From NCBI RefSeq assembly GCF_031656915.1, contig NZ_CP134227.1:496001-560000 (forward strand): a stretch of DNA of 64,000 bases, written 5' to 3'. Shown in pieces: positions 25,612-34,225 of this stretch (the first letter of the stretch is position 1; each line of letters opens with the position of its first letter). The notes beneath the pieces are model-generated. The model saw only the letters and a program-made list of their open reading frames with translations. It was not told the DNA's origin and did not search any database. Position numbers and translations under genes: made by a program. This stretch comes from Nocardioides marmorisolisilvae. GTDB lineage: Bacteria; Actinomycetota; Actinomycetes; Propionibacteriales; Nocardioidaceae.

Positions 25612-27648
25612 GTGGCTGACTACCGCGAAGTCCTTGCGGCGACGCGGGCCTTGCTCGAGAAGATTGCCACCGACTATCGGCCCGCCGTCCTGGCCAACGC
25701 ATTCGGTCCGGAGAGCATGGTGATGACCGACATCATCGCGGTCAACGAGCTCGACATCTCGATCGTGAGCATCGACACCGGCCGGCTGCCCGACGAGACC
25801 CACGCTCTGGCGCATAGCGTCCACCAACGCTATGGCCCGATCATCTCGATGATCAACCCCGACCCCGAGCAGGTCGGCGCCTGGACCGCCGAACACGGGC
25901 AGAACGGCTTCTACGACGCTGTCGAGCTGCGACACGGATGCTGCAACGTGCGCAAGGTCGAGCCGCTGCGCCGGATCCTGGCCGACAAGTGCGCGTGGCT
26001 GACCGGCCTGCGCCGTGAGCAGGCCCTGACCCGTCGCGACCTGAGCGAGCAGTCATGGGACGACAACTACGGGCTGCACAAGTTCAACCCGATGTTGGAG
26101 TGGACGACCGATCAGGTCTGGGCCTACATTCGCGACCAGCGGGTGCCTTACAACAAGCTCCACGACCACGGTTACACCAGCATCGGTTGCGCGCCGTGTA
26201 CGCGCGCGATCTCCCCCGGCGAGGACGTCCGCGCCGGGCGCTGGTGGTGGGAGCTCGACGAGGCCAAGGAGTGCGGCCTCCACGTCAACCCGGCGACGGG
26301 GCGGCTTGAGCGCGCCAAGCCCACGATCACGACACCGGAGACCGGTGGCGAGGGTGCGTCCGACGATGCATCCAAGAGCAACTTCGAGAAGACCGGACCG
26401 CTCGGCGCGGGACCGGCGAACAGGGAAGGAAAGACAATGCGGGTACTCATCCTCGGAGGGGACGGCTTCTGTGGCTGGCCCACCGCGCTGCACCTGTCGG
26501 CCCAGGGACATGAGGTCGCGATCGTCGACAACCTCTCCCGCCGCAAGATCGACATCGAGCTCGAGGTCTCCTCGCTGACCCCGATCCGCCCGATGGGCGA
26601 GCGGCTGCGTGTCTGGAAGGAGGTCTCGGGCAAGGACATCGCGTTCCACGACATCGACGTCGCGATCAACTACCAGCGGCTGCTGGATCTGCTCGAGGAC
26701 TGGCAGCCCCAAGCGCTGGTCCACTTCGCCGAGCAGCGGGCGGCGCCGTACTCCATGAAGAGCAGCCGCCACAAGCGGTACACGGTCACCAACAACCTCA
26801 ACGCGACCAACAACGTCCTCTCCGCCGTGGTCGAGAGCGGTCTGGACATCCACGTCGTGCACCTGGGCACCATGGGCGTCTACGGCTACGGCACCGCCGG
26901 GATGAAGATCCCCGAGGGCTACCTCACCGTCCAGGTGACCACCGACGAGGGCAAGGTCATCGAGCAGGAGATCCTCTACCCCGCGAACCCCGGGTCGATC
27001 TACCACATGACCAAGACCCAGGACCAGCTGCTGTTCTCGTTCTACAACAAGAACGATCGTGTCCGGGTCACCGACCTGCACCAGGGCATCGTCTGGGGCA
27101 CCCAGACCGAGCAGACGAAGCTCGACGAGCGGCTGATCAACCGATTCGACTACGACGGCGACTACGGGACCGTGCTGAACCGGTTCTTGATGCAGGCCGC
27201 GATCGACTACCCGCTCACCGTGCACGGAAGCGGTGGCCAGACGCGTGCCTTCATCCACATCCAGGACACCGTCAAGTGCATCGAGCTGGCACTCGAGAAC
27301 CCGCCCGCGAAGGACGACCGCGTCTCCGTCTTCAACCAGATGACCGAGACGCACCGCGTGCGTGACCTGGCGAAGATGATCTCCGACCGCACCGGCGTGC
27401 GCATCCACAACCAGGCCAACCCGCGCAACGAGGCCGACGAGAACGAGCTGCACGTGGCCAACGACCGATTTCTCCACCTCGGGCTCACACCGATCACCCT
27501 GAGCGAGGGCCTGATGGAGGAGGTCACCGAGATCACGAAGAAGTACGCGGACCGCTGCGACCTCTCGAAGATCCCCGCCCTCTCGGCCTGGAACGACGCC
27601 CACAAGGTCGAGGCACCTACCGACTCCGCGGCGTCGTCACCTGCCTGA
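25612..27648 (+). CDS. APS reductase-UDP-sulfoquinovose synthase fusion (CysH-SqdB)
   Basis: A single 678-residue frame with two enzymes. Residues 1-235 are an assimilatory reductase of the APS type: iron-sulfur ligands Cys110-Cys111 (LRHGCCNVRKVEPL) and Cys193/Cys196 (IGCAPCTR), RAGRWWWE, and catalytic Cys221 in KECGLH. It reduces adenylyl sulfate to sulfite. Residues 276-678 are a SqdB-type short-chain dehydrogenase/epimerase: NAD loop GGDGFCGW, Thr420 in LGTMGVYG, Tyr464 and Lys468 in YHMTK, and FNQMTETHRV. SqdB makes UDP-sulfoquinovose from UDP-glucose and sulfite. The 40-residue linker is polar and low in complexity, and a GGGAAGGA lies before ATG 26437, so a separate SqdB product by internal initiation is possible. 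A GTG start follows GGAGGAGG. No stop separates the halves. Confidence 0.92.
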   Translation: MADYREVLAATRALLEKIATDYRPAVLANAFGPESMVMTDIIAVNELDISIVSIDTGRLPDETHALAHSVHQRYGPIISMINPDPEQVGAWTAEHGQNGFYDAVELRHGCCNVRKVEPLRRILADKCAWLTGLRREQALTRRDLSEQSWDDNYGLHKFNPMLEWTTDQVWAYIRDQRVPYNKLHDHGYTSIGCAPCTRAISPGEDVRAGRWWWELDEAKECGLHVNPATGRLERAKPTITTPETGGEGASDDASKSNFEKTGPLGAGPANREGKTMRVLILGGDGFCGWPTALHLSAQGHEVAIVDNLSRRKIDIELEVSSLTPIRPMGERLRVWKEVSGKDIAFHDIDVAINYQRLLDLLEDWQPQALVHFAEQRAAPYSMKSSRHKRYTVTNNLNATNNVLSAVVESGLDIHVVHLGTMGVYGYGTAGMKIPEGYLTVQVTTDEGKVIEQEILYPANPGSIYHMTKTQDQLLFSFYNKNDRVRVTDLHQGIVWGTQTEQTKLDERLINRFDYDGDYGTVLNRFLMQAAIDYPLTVHGSGGQTRAFIHIQDTVKCIELALENPPAKDDRVSVFNQMTETHRVRDLAKMISDRTGVRIHNQANPRNEADENELHVANDRFLHLGLTPITLSEGLMEEVTEITKKYADRCDLSKIPALSAWNDAHKVEAPTDSAASSPA

Positions 27649-27667
27649 CGAGCGCTGGAGCTGCTCA

Positions 27668-27715
27668 ACGAGCCGACGGGTCGCCACCGAACATGGGGGC
27701 GGCCCGTCGGCTCGT
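27668..27715. terminator. Strong bidirectional hairpin
   Basis: ACGAGCCGACGGG (27668-27680) pairs perfectly with CCCGTCGGCTCGT (27703-27715), and CGCC/GGCG extends the stem. It lies between convergent genes ending at 27648 and 27727, so it can end transcription from both. No T tract is present. Confidence 0.75.
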
Positions 27716-27726
27716 AGCGTTGCGCC

Positions 27727-29271
27727 TCAGCGCCGCGGCGTCTTGAACTTCCTGCTGGTCGCGGCGGGGTAGTCCCCGGACTTCGCCACGTGGAACCTAT
27801 ATCTCCCCTTGGCCTTGCCACGGAGCGTGACCACTCCCCTGGCGCTGCTCCTGAGCTGGTCGGCGACGACCCAGCGCGAACGGCGGTTGGCCTGCACCGT
27901 CACCTTGCGGTGCGACCACGGCTTGCCGTTCCGGGTGAGCTTGCTCTTGACGGTCCAGCGGTGTCGGGAGACCTTCTTGTGCGGGGCGGAGAAGCTGACC
28001 TTGTAGGTGACGTCACCAGTGCTGACCCTTGGCTTCGGATAGGTGGCGAGATTCTCGTCTAAGGCGACCTGTCGCCGCACGAGGTAGCGCTCGGAGAAGC
28101 ACTTTCCCTTCGGCTTGATCATGTAGTAGACCCAGAACCGTCGACCCGTGGCGGTCGACGAGCCGGTCCAGCCGATGGTGGCGCCGTACCCGACCGCGAC
28201 CGGGAAGCTCGGGGTCTTCTCGGGGATACAGGCCTTCCCGAACGGCGAGGCGGTTCCGTATGACGGCACGATCTGCTTCAGCGGCTTCCACCGGGTGAAG
28301 TCGGTGCCCTCGGACCGGTAGAGCCTGATGCCGTCCTGAGAAGCCCGGACCGAGATGTAGGAGCCGAGGTAGCTGTTCCACGAGATGCCTCGTGCCGTTG
28401 CGGGAAGGCCCTGGATGGCGCTCTGTTGGCCGCCGAGGCCCGGCTGGCTGAACGACGCCTTCGGGTGGGGGTTCAGAAGCGTCGGTTGGGGGGCGAAGTA
28501 CTTCTTCCAGGCGCCTGGCTTCCCGAGGCTGGCCATGGTGGCGCGGGCGACCGACATCTGCCACACGTTGCGCGACTGACGGTTCATCGCGCGGTAGAAC
28601 AGGTAGAGGTGGTCTCCGTGGATGACGAGCCGCGGACTGCCGACGTCGTCCCGGTTGGAGGCCGGCGGCGGATTGGTGTTCCAGCTCGAGAGCTCGGAGT
28701 CCTGGGTGATCACTCGCCCGCCCTTGTGCCAGGTCCGACCCGCGTCGAAGGTCTGCATCTGGATGATCGACCAGCGGGTGTAGTTGCGCTTGCCCGGCCC
28801 GAGGTAGCAGTTGCCGCCGTACTGGTGCGGGTTGGCCTGCTCGCCGTGGTAGAAGGTGACCCAGTGCGTGGCCGTCGCCTTGTAGACCGCTCCGACCGGA
28901 TGCACGCCGCACTGGTCGGGCGAGCCCTTGGCGCCGACCCTGAGGATGACGCGAGGATGGGTCAGGGTGCCGTCGGGGAGCTGGTCGTACCAGATCGTCT
29001 GCGCGTTCGACATGTAGGCGTGCAGACCTTTGGAGTCGCGCACGGTCGCATACAGCGAGTCGATGTTTCCCGACGGGCCCAGGACCGTCTGCTGCGGGCC
29101 GGTGACGATCCGGGTTGGCGTTCCTGCCGCTGCAGGGTCTCCGGCGGGCGTCAGCGACAGCGCCACGCCGGCACAAGCAGCCGCAGCGATGAGCGCAGAC
29201 GCCGGCCTCCGCCAATGGAGCAGCCTGGTGCGGCCGCGAGTTGACAAGCCAGTCAGGATCCCACGTGACAT
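27727..29271 (-). CDS. Secreted propeller-like protein, glycosidase-type fold suspected
   Basis: A 514-residue exported protein, or 524 residues if the GTG at 29301 is used. A signal peptide (RRPASALIAAAACAGVALSL, cleavage near AAAG) is followed by repeated W/Y-rich blades typical of five-bladed propeller glycosidases or sialidase-like folds (TIWYDQLPDGTLTHPRVIL, TFDAGRTWHKGG, SPRLVIHGDHLYLFYRA, ISWNSYLGSYISVRA). The TFDAGRTW block resembles an Asp-box. The C-terminal 110 residues are basic and Ig-like (VTYKVSFSAPHKKVSRHRW), perhaps binding an anionic wall polymer. Catalytic residues were not identified. Within a glycan island it may trim or bind the product. Confidence 0.6.
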   Translation of the reverse strand: MSRGILTGLSTRGRTRLLHWRRPASALIAAAACAGVALSLTPAGDPAAAGTPTRIVTGPQQTVLGPSGNIDSLYATVRDSKGLHAYMSNAQTIWYDQLPDGTLTHPRVILRVGAKGSPDQCGVHPVGAVYKATATHWVTFYHGEQANPHQYGGNCYLGPGKRNYTRWSIIQMQTFDAGRTWHKGGRVITQDSELSSWNTNPPPASNRDDVGSPRLVIHGDHLYLFYRAMNRQSRNVWQMSVARATMASLGKPGAWKKYFAPQPTLLNPHPKASFSQPGLGGQQSAIQGLPATARGISWNSYLGSYISVRASQDGIRLYRSEGTDFTRWKPLKQIVPSYGTASPFGKACIPEKTPSFPVAVGYGATIGWTGSSTATGRRFWVYYMIKPKGKCFSERYLVRRQVALDENLATYPKPRVSTGDVTYKVSFSAPHKKVSRHRWTVKSKLTRNGKPWSHRKVTVQANRRSRWVVADQLRSSARGVVTLRGKAKGRYRFHVAKSGDYPAATSRKFKTPRR

Positions 29272-29383
29272 CGGGTGAACCCGAGCCTTCCTCTTCCTCA
29301 CAACGCCCCCGCGACGTCGCAGGGAAAAATTTATGGGACGGCTGGGTACCTGTACGGGTTATCGAAAATTTGTGTCGCTGATC

Positions 29384-30139
29384 TCATCGATAGGCGCGGG
29401 GCCTGGCCAGGTCGCGCACCCGATCGATCGCCATCTCGGGCAGCCGTCGCACGATCGACTTGCGACTGCTGCTCTCGACGACGAGGGAGAAGTCACGCCG
29501 GCGCTTGAAGATGATGGTGTCCGGGACCACCACGTGCCGCCATCCGTGGGTCATCGTCTCGATGGCGAACTGCCAGTCCTGGAACGACAGCCCGTTCGGG
29601 ATGTCGCGGTGCACGTAGGGCACCTCGAGGTGGGCCTCCCGTGGCGCCATGCAGAGCGAGTCGTAGTAGTTGCGCAGGTACAGGAAGTGCGGCGTGAACA
29701 GCGGGGAGTCCTGGTCGACGTTCACCAGCACCACCTTGGCGCCGTCGAACTGCACGTTCAGCTCAGGATGGACGATGACCTTCTCGCCGCCCTCGGTAGC
29801 TGTGTCGAGGGCCGCGACTCCCTCGGCAAGCCAATTCTCGCTGAACAGGTCGTCGGCGTCGAGGAAGGCGATGTAGCGCCCGTCGGTGTCGGGAAGGAGT
29901 GCGTTCCGGACGCGTCCGAGGTCGCCCTGGTTCATGATCCGTCGCTCCCAGTGGTCGAAGCGAGGCTGGTGGAAGTAGTCGGAGGTCGCCTCGGTCGCGG
30001 CGTCCAGCGCGATGATCGGCTGCACGACGTACCCACGAGCGCGGGCCTCGGCAACCGCGAGGTCGGCCGAGCGCATGGTCGGGCCACACACCGCGGTCTC
30101 GTCGTGGGCCGTCACGATCAGGGTCAGGTCGGTGGTCAC
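29384..30139 (-). CDS. Family 2 glycosyltransferase
   Basis: A 251-residue GT-A enzyme with N-terminal DLTLIVTAHDETAVCGPTM and donor motif YIAFLDADDLFSENWL (Asp94, Asp96, Asp97). It is paralogous to 23019-23804, sharing ENWL, the DSLCMAP/DALCMAP block and the IIFKRRR/IHFKRRR ending. Its ATG overlaps the stop of the sulfotransferase-GT4 gene by 4 bp, so the two are co-translated. Sugar donor unknown. Confidence 0.83.
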   Translation of the reverse strand: MTTDLTLIVTAHDETAVCGPTMRSADLAVAEARARGYVVQPIIALDAATEATSDYFHQPRFDHWERRIMNQGDLGRVRNALLPDTDGRYIAFLDADDLFSENWLAEGVAALDTATEGGEKVIVHPELNVQFDGAKVVLVNVDQDSPLFTPHFLYLRNYYDSLCMAPREAHLEVPYVHRDIPNGLSFQDWQFAIETMTHGWRHVVVPDTIIFKRRRDFSLVVESSSRKSIVRRLPEMAIDRVRDLARPRAYR

Positions 30140-33126
30140 CGGGCTGTCTCCTCTGGGCCGTCGGGGATGAGGAGCATCCGGGCGACGTGGTCGCCGAAGG
30201 CCCGCTCGGTGCGGTCCGCGAGAAGCCGGTCGCGCAGACCGCGTGCCTTGCTGCGTGCGGCCTGACGATCGGCGAGGATCTCTCGAAGGGCGGCCTCATA
30301 GGCGGCTGGATCTTCGATCTCAGCGACCGGCCACGCGTACTCGGCATCGAGGACCTCCTCCGTGCCGCCGACGAGGCTCCCCGCCAGCGGGAGACCGGTC
30401 ATCGCGACCTCAAGTAGGAGGCTCGGCACGCCGTCCCAGCCGGAGGTGTAGAGCCACGCGTCCGCTGCCGAGAGGTCGAGCTCAGAGAAGTGCGTATAGG
30501 GGGGCCGCAGCTCGACGTTCTCGGGTACGTCGGGAACGGGGCCGGCGTAGAGCACCGGCTCACCCCACAGCCGGAAGTCGACGTCGGGCATCCGCCGGGC
30601 GACCTCCAAGACCAGGTCGACCCGTTTCTGTCGGTCCCACCGGCCAGCCCAGAACACCATCGGCCGACGGTCGCCATCGGCCGTCGGACAAGCAGCGAGG
30701 GGAATGGCCGGATCGACCGGGGCGCGCAGCACGTGCAACCGTTCCACGTCATTCCCACCGAGCTGGTAGGTGTCCACGAGCCAGCGCCGCATGCTGTCGC
30801 TATCGGTGATCACGCCCTCGACCTGGTCGAACGACCGGTAGAACTGCCGCAGTCCCCAGCCGACCCAGTTGCCCATGGCGAGCTGCTCGTTGCAGAAGAA
30901 CATCAAGAACAGGCGCTCGGAGGCAGCCAGTGCCCGCCCGTAGGGACGCATCGCATGATGCAGCAGGCGAGAGTTGATGTTGACCACGGCGTCGGCCTCG
31001 AACGATCGGAGCAACGCCACGAGCGTCTGCCCGGCAAGCGTCTCTGACATGCCCGCGGTGTGGCCGGCGAAGTCGATCTCTCGAACGCCGTCGGGAAACC
31101 GACCTCGCGGACTGTGACCGCTGACGTCGGTGTGGATGACGACGATCTCTCGCGGGTCGATGTGTTTGGACAGGGCGTGCGTGATGTTTCCCTCGGCGCG
31201 ACGGCCACCGCCCCAACGGGGCCGATTGGTGACGAGCACGACCCGCGCCCTGCGGAAGTCGGCCTCCTGCTGACTGGCGTACAACGCCACGGTCTGGGCG
31301 ACCACCGGTGCCGAGCCGACCGGCAGCAGCCGGGGTCGGCAGGTCTCGGTCCACGCCTCACCAACGAGTGGCTCGACCTCTGCCGCACGGGCGAACATCT
31401 CCCCCAGCTTCCCGTGCCGCAGCCGGTCCTGGAGATCGAGCCGCTTCGCGGCGAGCATGTCGATCAGCTCGTGTTCGCCGAGGCCCAGGATGGGAGCCAT
31501 CCGCTCGACACCCGCGATGGGGTCGGCAATCTCACCCGCTGCGCGTCCGCGCTTCAACCAATCCAGGTAGGGGCTGGCCGCGGCTCCCCGTCGCCTCTCC
31601 GGGTGGCGCTCGAGATAGGCAGCCGTGGAGAAGTTGATGTCGGGACTGTGCTTCAGTTTCGCGCCGCGCCGCAGGACCAGCTCGATCGGGTCCTCCTCCT
31701 CAGGCGCATCGTGCAACCGGGTGGCGCTGAGCAGGAAGTTCAGGTAGTCGAAGTTGTCCCGAACGAGGTCGTAGTCGGCATCGAGCCCCATCGGCTTCTG
31801 GGTGCGCTTCGCCCGGGCGACAACCGCGTCCATCAGCGGACCCAAGTTGGTCGGCGCCGTGACGAGCTCCGCAGCCCCGAAGCCCAGCGGAGCCAGTGCC
31901 GGTGCCTCCCCATCCGGCGTGGTGCCGCGAACCGATTCCCCGGGCCGGATGGAGGGGGGCGGCACGGCCCTTCCACCGACGCGACCCCGCACGCGTGCGG
32001 TGGCATCTCGGAGTCGCGTACGGGGTCGGACGCTGGCACGCACCCGCTCGAGGACCGGTCGGTTCGGCACGGCACTCCGCCCGGGTGTCGGCTCGCTGAC
32101 CGGATCGGCCGGAGCGGAGGGGTTCTCGGGCCGCGAGCCCCGCTCGCGGAACTGCCTCCGCAGCCAGATCCAAGCCTGGTCCGCCTCGACGTTAAAGGCG
32201 TCGTAGCGCACCGGACCCCTCAACCGATCCGCACCCAGGAGCTGCCGTTGGCCACGAATGAGCACCACGGTCGGGCTGACCACCGACCGACACAACGCGA
32301 ACCGATTACGCCAGGTGGTGAGCAGCGCCTCGTCGTCAGGGCGCACGTCGTCCTCAGTCCAGCGATGCAGGAGCTCCACGATCGGTCGCACCAAGGCGAC
32401 CGGCTGGCGCTCACCACCGGCCCTGGCAGGGTCGACGAACGCATCGACCTCGGCGGCCACGTCATCGGCGTCCCTCGGCCAGTCGATCTGGAGCGCGCGA
32501 CCAATCCGGTCGACCTCGTGTCGCCAGTCGGCCCCGAGCTGCTCCAGCGACACGAAGACCCGCGGCTGGTCGCGGGTGTAGAGCTCTGCATCCAGGTTGT
32601 GGGCCAGCCAGCCCAGCATGGACGCCCTGCTGCTGAGGTTGTCGCGGCGGCGCAAGGAACGCGCCACCCGGCTGGGATGGCGCAGCGCGACGACGTGCAC
32701 ACAGCGGTAGCCCTCGGCCTCGAGGCCCTCGATCCACAACGGCAGCAGCCGCGACACTCGCGGGTCCTTGACAACCACCAGCCGAGCACCGCCGAGCTCG
32801 TCGCGTACGACGCTGCGGATCCGATCGATCCACTGCTCTCGCTCGGGGATGGCCGAGCCGTCGATCGACTGCCACCCGCCCCACCACGTGCCGGATGCCT
32901 CGAGGAGCTCCTCGTTGAGGTCGACGATGGGGCGCGACTCCCAGTAGTCGTCGTCGCCCTTCTCCGCACGTCCGGGGATCAGGTGCTCGGGGAGCTCGCT
33001 TCCCATCAGCGACAGCACCCGCGTGAGTGCCGACGTGCCCGATCGGTGCATGCCGCTGACCACGATCACCGTAGGCGCTGGTTCGGTGTCGACGACCGAG
33101 CCGGCCTGCGGGTCAGCGTCCGCCAT
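30136..33126 (-). CDS. Sulfotransferase-GT4 glycosyltransferase fusion
   Basis: A 996-residue, two-domain protein. Residues 18-300 are a PAPS-dependent sulfotransferase: the 5'-phosphosulfate loop is VVSGMHRSGTSALTRVL (25-32 core) and the 3'-phosphate site is VALRHPSRVARSLRRR near residue 150. A proline-rich linker follows. The C-terminal half carries a helical region, then a GT-B family 4 transferase (ARVVLVTNRPRWGGGRRAEG, VFWAGRWDRQKRVDLVLEV, TSGWDGVPSLLLEVAMTG). It could sulfate a glycan and extend it in one complex. The ATG lies 14 bp inside the upstream epimerase gene, and the stop overlaps the next GT2 gene by 4 bp. PAPS use links it to the sulfur metabolism of the island. Confidence 0.82.
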   Translation of the reverse strand: MADADPQAGSVVDTEPAPTVIVVSGMHRSGTSALTRVLSLMGSELPEHLIPGRAEKGDDDYWESRPIVDLNEELLEASGTWWGGWQSIDGSAIPEREQWIDRIRSVVRDELGGARLVVVKDPRVSRLLPLWIEGLEAEGYRCVHVVALRHPSRVARSLRRRDNLSSRASMLGWLAHNLDAELYTRDQPRVFVSLEQLGADWRHEVDRIGRALQIDWPRDADDVAAEVDAFVDPARAGGERQPVALVRPIVELLHRWTEDDVRPDDEALLTTWRNRFALCRSVVSPTVVLIRGQRQLLGADRLRGPVRYDAFNVEADQAWIWLRRQFRERGSRPENPSAPADPVSEPTPGRSAVPNRPVLERVRASVRPRTRLRDATARVRGRVGGRAVPPPSIRPGESVRGTTPDGEAPALAPLGFGAAELVTAPTNLGPLMDAVVARAKRTQKPMGLDADYDLVRDNFDYLNFLLSATRLHDAPEEEDPIELVLRRGAKLKHSPDINFSTAAYLERHPERRRGAAASPYLDWLKRGRAAGEIADPIAGVERMAPILGLGEHELIDMLAAKRLDLQDRLRHGKLGEMFARAAEVEPLVGEAWTETCRPRLLPVGSAPVVAQTVALYASQQEADFRRARVVLVTNRPRWGGGRRAEGNITHALSKHIDPREIVVIHTDVSGHSPRGRFPDGVREIDFAGHTAGMSETLAGQTLVALLRSFEADAVVNINSRLLHHAMRPYGRALAASERLFLMFFCNEQLAMGNWVGWGLRQFYRSFDQVEGVITDSDSMRRWLVDTYQLGGNDVERLHVLRAPVDPAIPLAACPTADGDRRPMVFWAGRWDRQKRVDLVLEVARRMPDVDFRLWGEPVLYAGPVPDVPENVELRPPYTHFSELDLSAADAWLYTSGWDGVPSLLLEVAMTGLPLAGSLVGGTEEVLDAEYAWPVAEIEDPAAYEAALREILADRQAARSKARGLRDRLLADRTERAFGDHVARMLLIPDGPEETAR

Positions 33127-34060
33127 GAACTTCCTCCGGCGACCGGTCCTGGGAGGCGAACCACTGCCACGTGCGGTCGATGCCGTCAGAGAGCGGCGTC
33201 ACGGGTTCGAAGCCGAAGCCCTCCCGAGCCTTGTCGATCTCGCACCACGTCTCGCGAACCTCACCCGGCCGGAAGTCCTCGTAGACGACCTCCAACTCGC
33301 GGCCCGTCGCCGTGCGAATCAGGTCAAGAAGCTCGTTGACCGTCGTCGGCCGTCCGCTCCCGAGCTGGAACGCACCCGTGGCGTCGCTCTCGATGGCTGA
33401 CCGGATGCCGCTGACGAGGTCGCCGACGTAGAGGAAGTCCCGCGCCTGGCTGCCGTCGCCGTAGACGATGAGGGGCTGGTCGGCGAGCAGACGCTTGAAG
33501 AAGTGCGCCACCACCGAACCTTTGTGGAATGACCGCGGACCGTAGATGTTGGAGAACCTCAGTGCGCAGCCACTCATCCCGAAGGCACCGCTGTAAGCGC
33601 TCAGGTAGCCCTCGAGCATCAGCTTCGAGGCGCCGTACGGCGAGGTCGGCTGCGCCGCCATCCTCTCGTGCACCGGCGGCGGGACGTCGCCCACGATGGC
33701 CCCGCCGGTCGACGCCGCGACGATCCGGTTCACGCCCAGATCACGGCAGGCCTCGAGCAGGTTGAAGGTGCCGACCACGTTGTTGTCGAAGTTGTGGACG
33801 GGGTTCTCGATGCTGTCCATCACGCGCGTGTCGGCAGCGAGGTGCACCACGGCGTCCTGGCCCTGCAACGCGCCCCGCACGTCGTCCGGGCGACGCAGGT
33901 CACCCGCGAGGAAGTTCACCTTCTCGAGGTCGAGGTTGCGCCGGTCGCCGAGGGATTCGTTGTCCAGCACGGTCACCGCGTAATTGCCGGTGCTCAGCAG
34001 GTGGTCGACGAGATGCACCCCGACGAACCCGGCTCCTCCGGTGATCAGGACCTTCTTCAT
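33113..34060 (-). CDS. NAD-dependent sugar epimerase/dehydratase
   Basis: A 315-residue extended short-chain dehydrogenase acting on nucleotide sugars. NAD loop VLITGGAGFVGVHL, the catalytic YGASK (Tyr-x-x-x-Lys) after SPYGASKLMLEGYL, and RFSNIYGPRSFHKGS are UDP-glucose 4-epimerase-like features. It would supply a sugar donor for the cluster; the substrate is not certain. The ATG at 34060 was chosen by the dehydrogenase N-terminus; a longer frame runs upstream into unrelated sequence. First gene of the leftward epimerase, sulfotransferase-GT4, GT2 operon. Confidence 0.87.
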   Translation of the reverse strand: MKKVLITGGAGFVGVHLVDHLLSTGNYAVTVLDNESLGDRRNLDLEKVNFLAGDLRRPDDVRGALQGQDAVVHLAADTRVMDSIENPVHNFDNNVVGTFNLLEACRDLGVNRIVAASTGGAIVGDVPPPVHERMAAQPTSPYGASKLMLEGYLSAYSGAFGMSGCALRFSNIYGPRSFHKGSVVAHFFKRLLADQPLIVYGDGSQARDFLYVGDLVSGIRSAIESDATGAFQLGSGRPTTVNELLDLIRTATGRELEVVYEDFRPGEVRETWCEIDKAREGFGFEPVTPLSDGIDRTWQWFASQDRSPEEVHGGR

Positions 34061-34091
34061 GGCTTGTCGGATCTCCTCGATCGTCGGTGCG

Positions 34092-34130
34092 GCATCGCCG
34101 CCACAGTCTATGCATCGGCGGCCGCGATGC
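34092..34130. promoter_or_regulatory. Inverted repeat in the epimerase / methyltransferase divergent promoter
   Basis: GCATCGC (34092-34098) plus CGCC is mirrored by GGCG and GCGATGC (34124-34130). A leftward TAGACT (-10 type) lies in the centre (34106-34111), so a bound protein would block the epimerase operon. For the rightward gene, TAACTT at 34188-34193 is a possible -10. Confidence 0.35.
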
Positions 34131-34225
34131 CCGGTGCAACCCACCGGCACCGCGGCCCCGCGGCGTTTGCCATCACCGTTGCTGCGGTAACTTCCTCTCG
34201 AACCCTCAGCCGACCAAGGAGAGCG

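Noticed and set aside
29302-29383. Small AT-richer patch as an attachment site of the island
   Set aside because: It holds only possible promoter-like sequence (AAAAATTTATG, GAAAATTTG); no matching direct repeat was seen at the island ends.
31060-33339. 759-codon open frame on the plus strand
   Set aside because: Antisense to the sulfotransferase-GT4 gene, which has real motifs and coupled neighbours.
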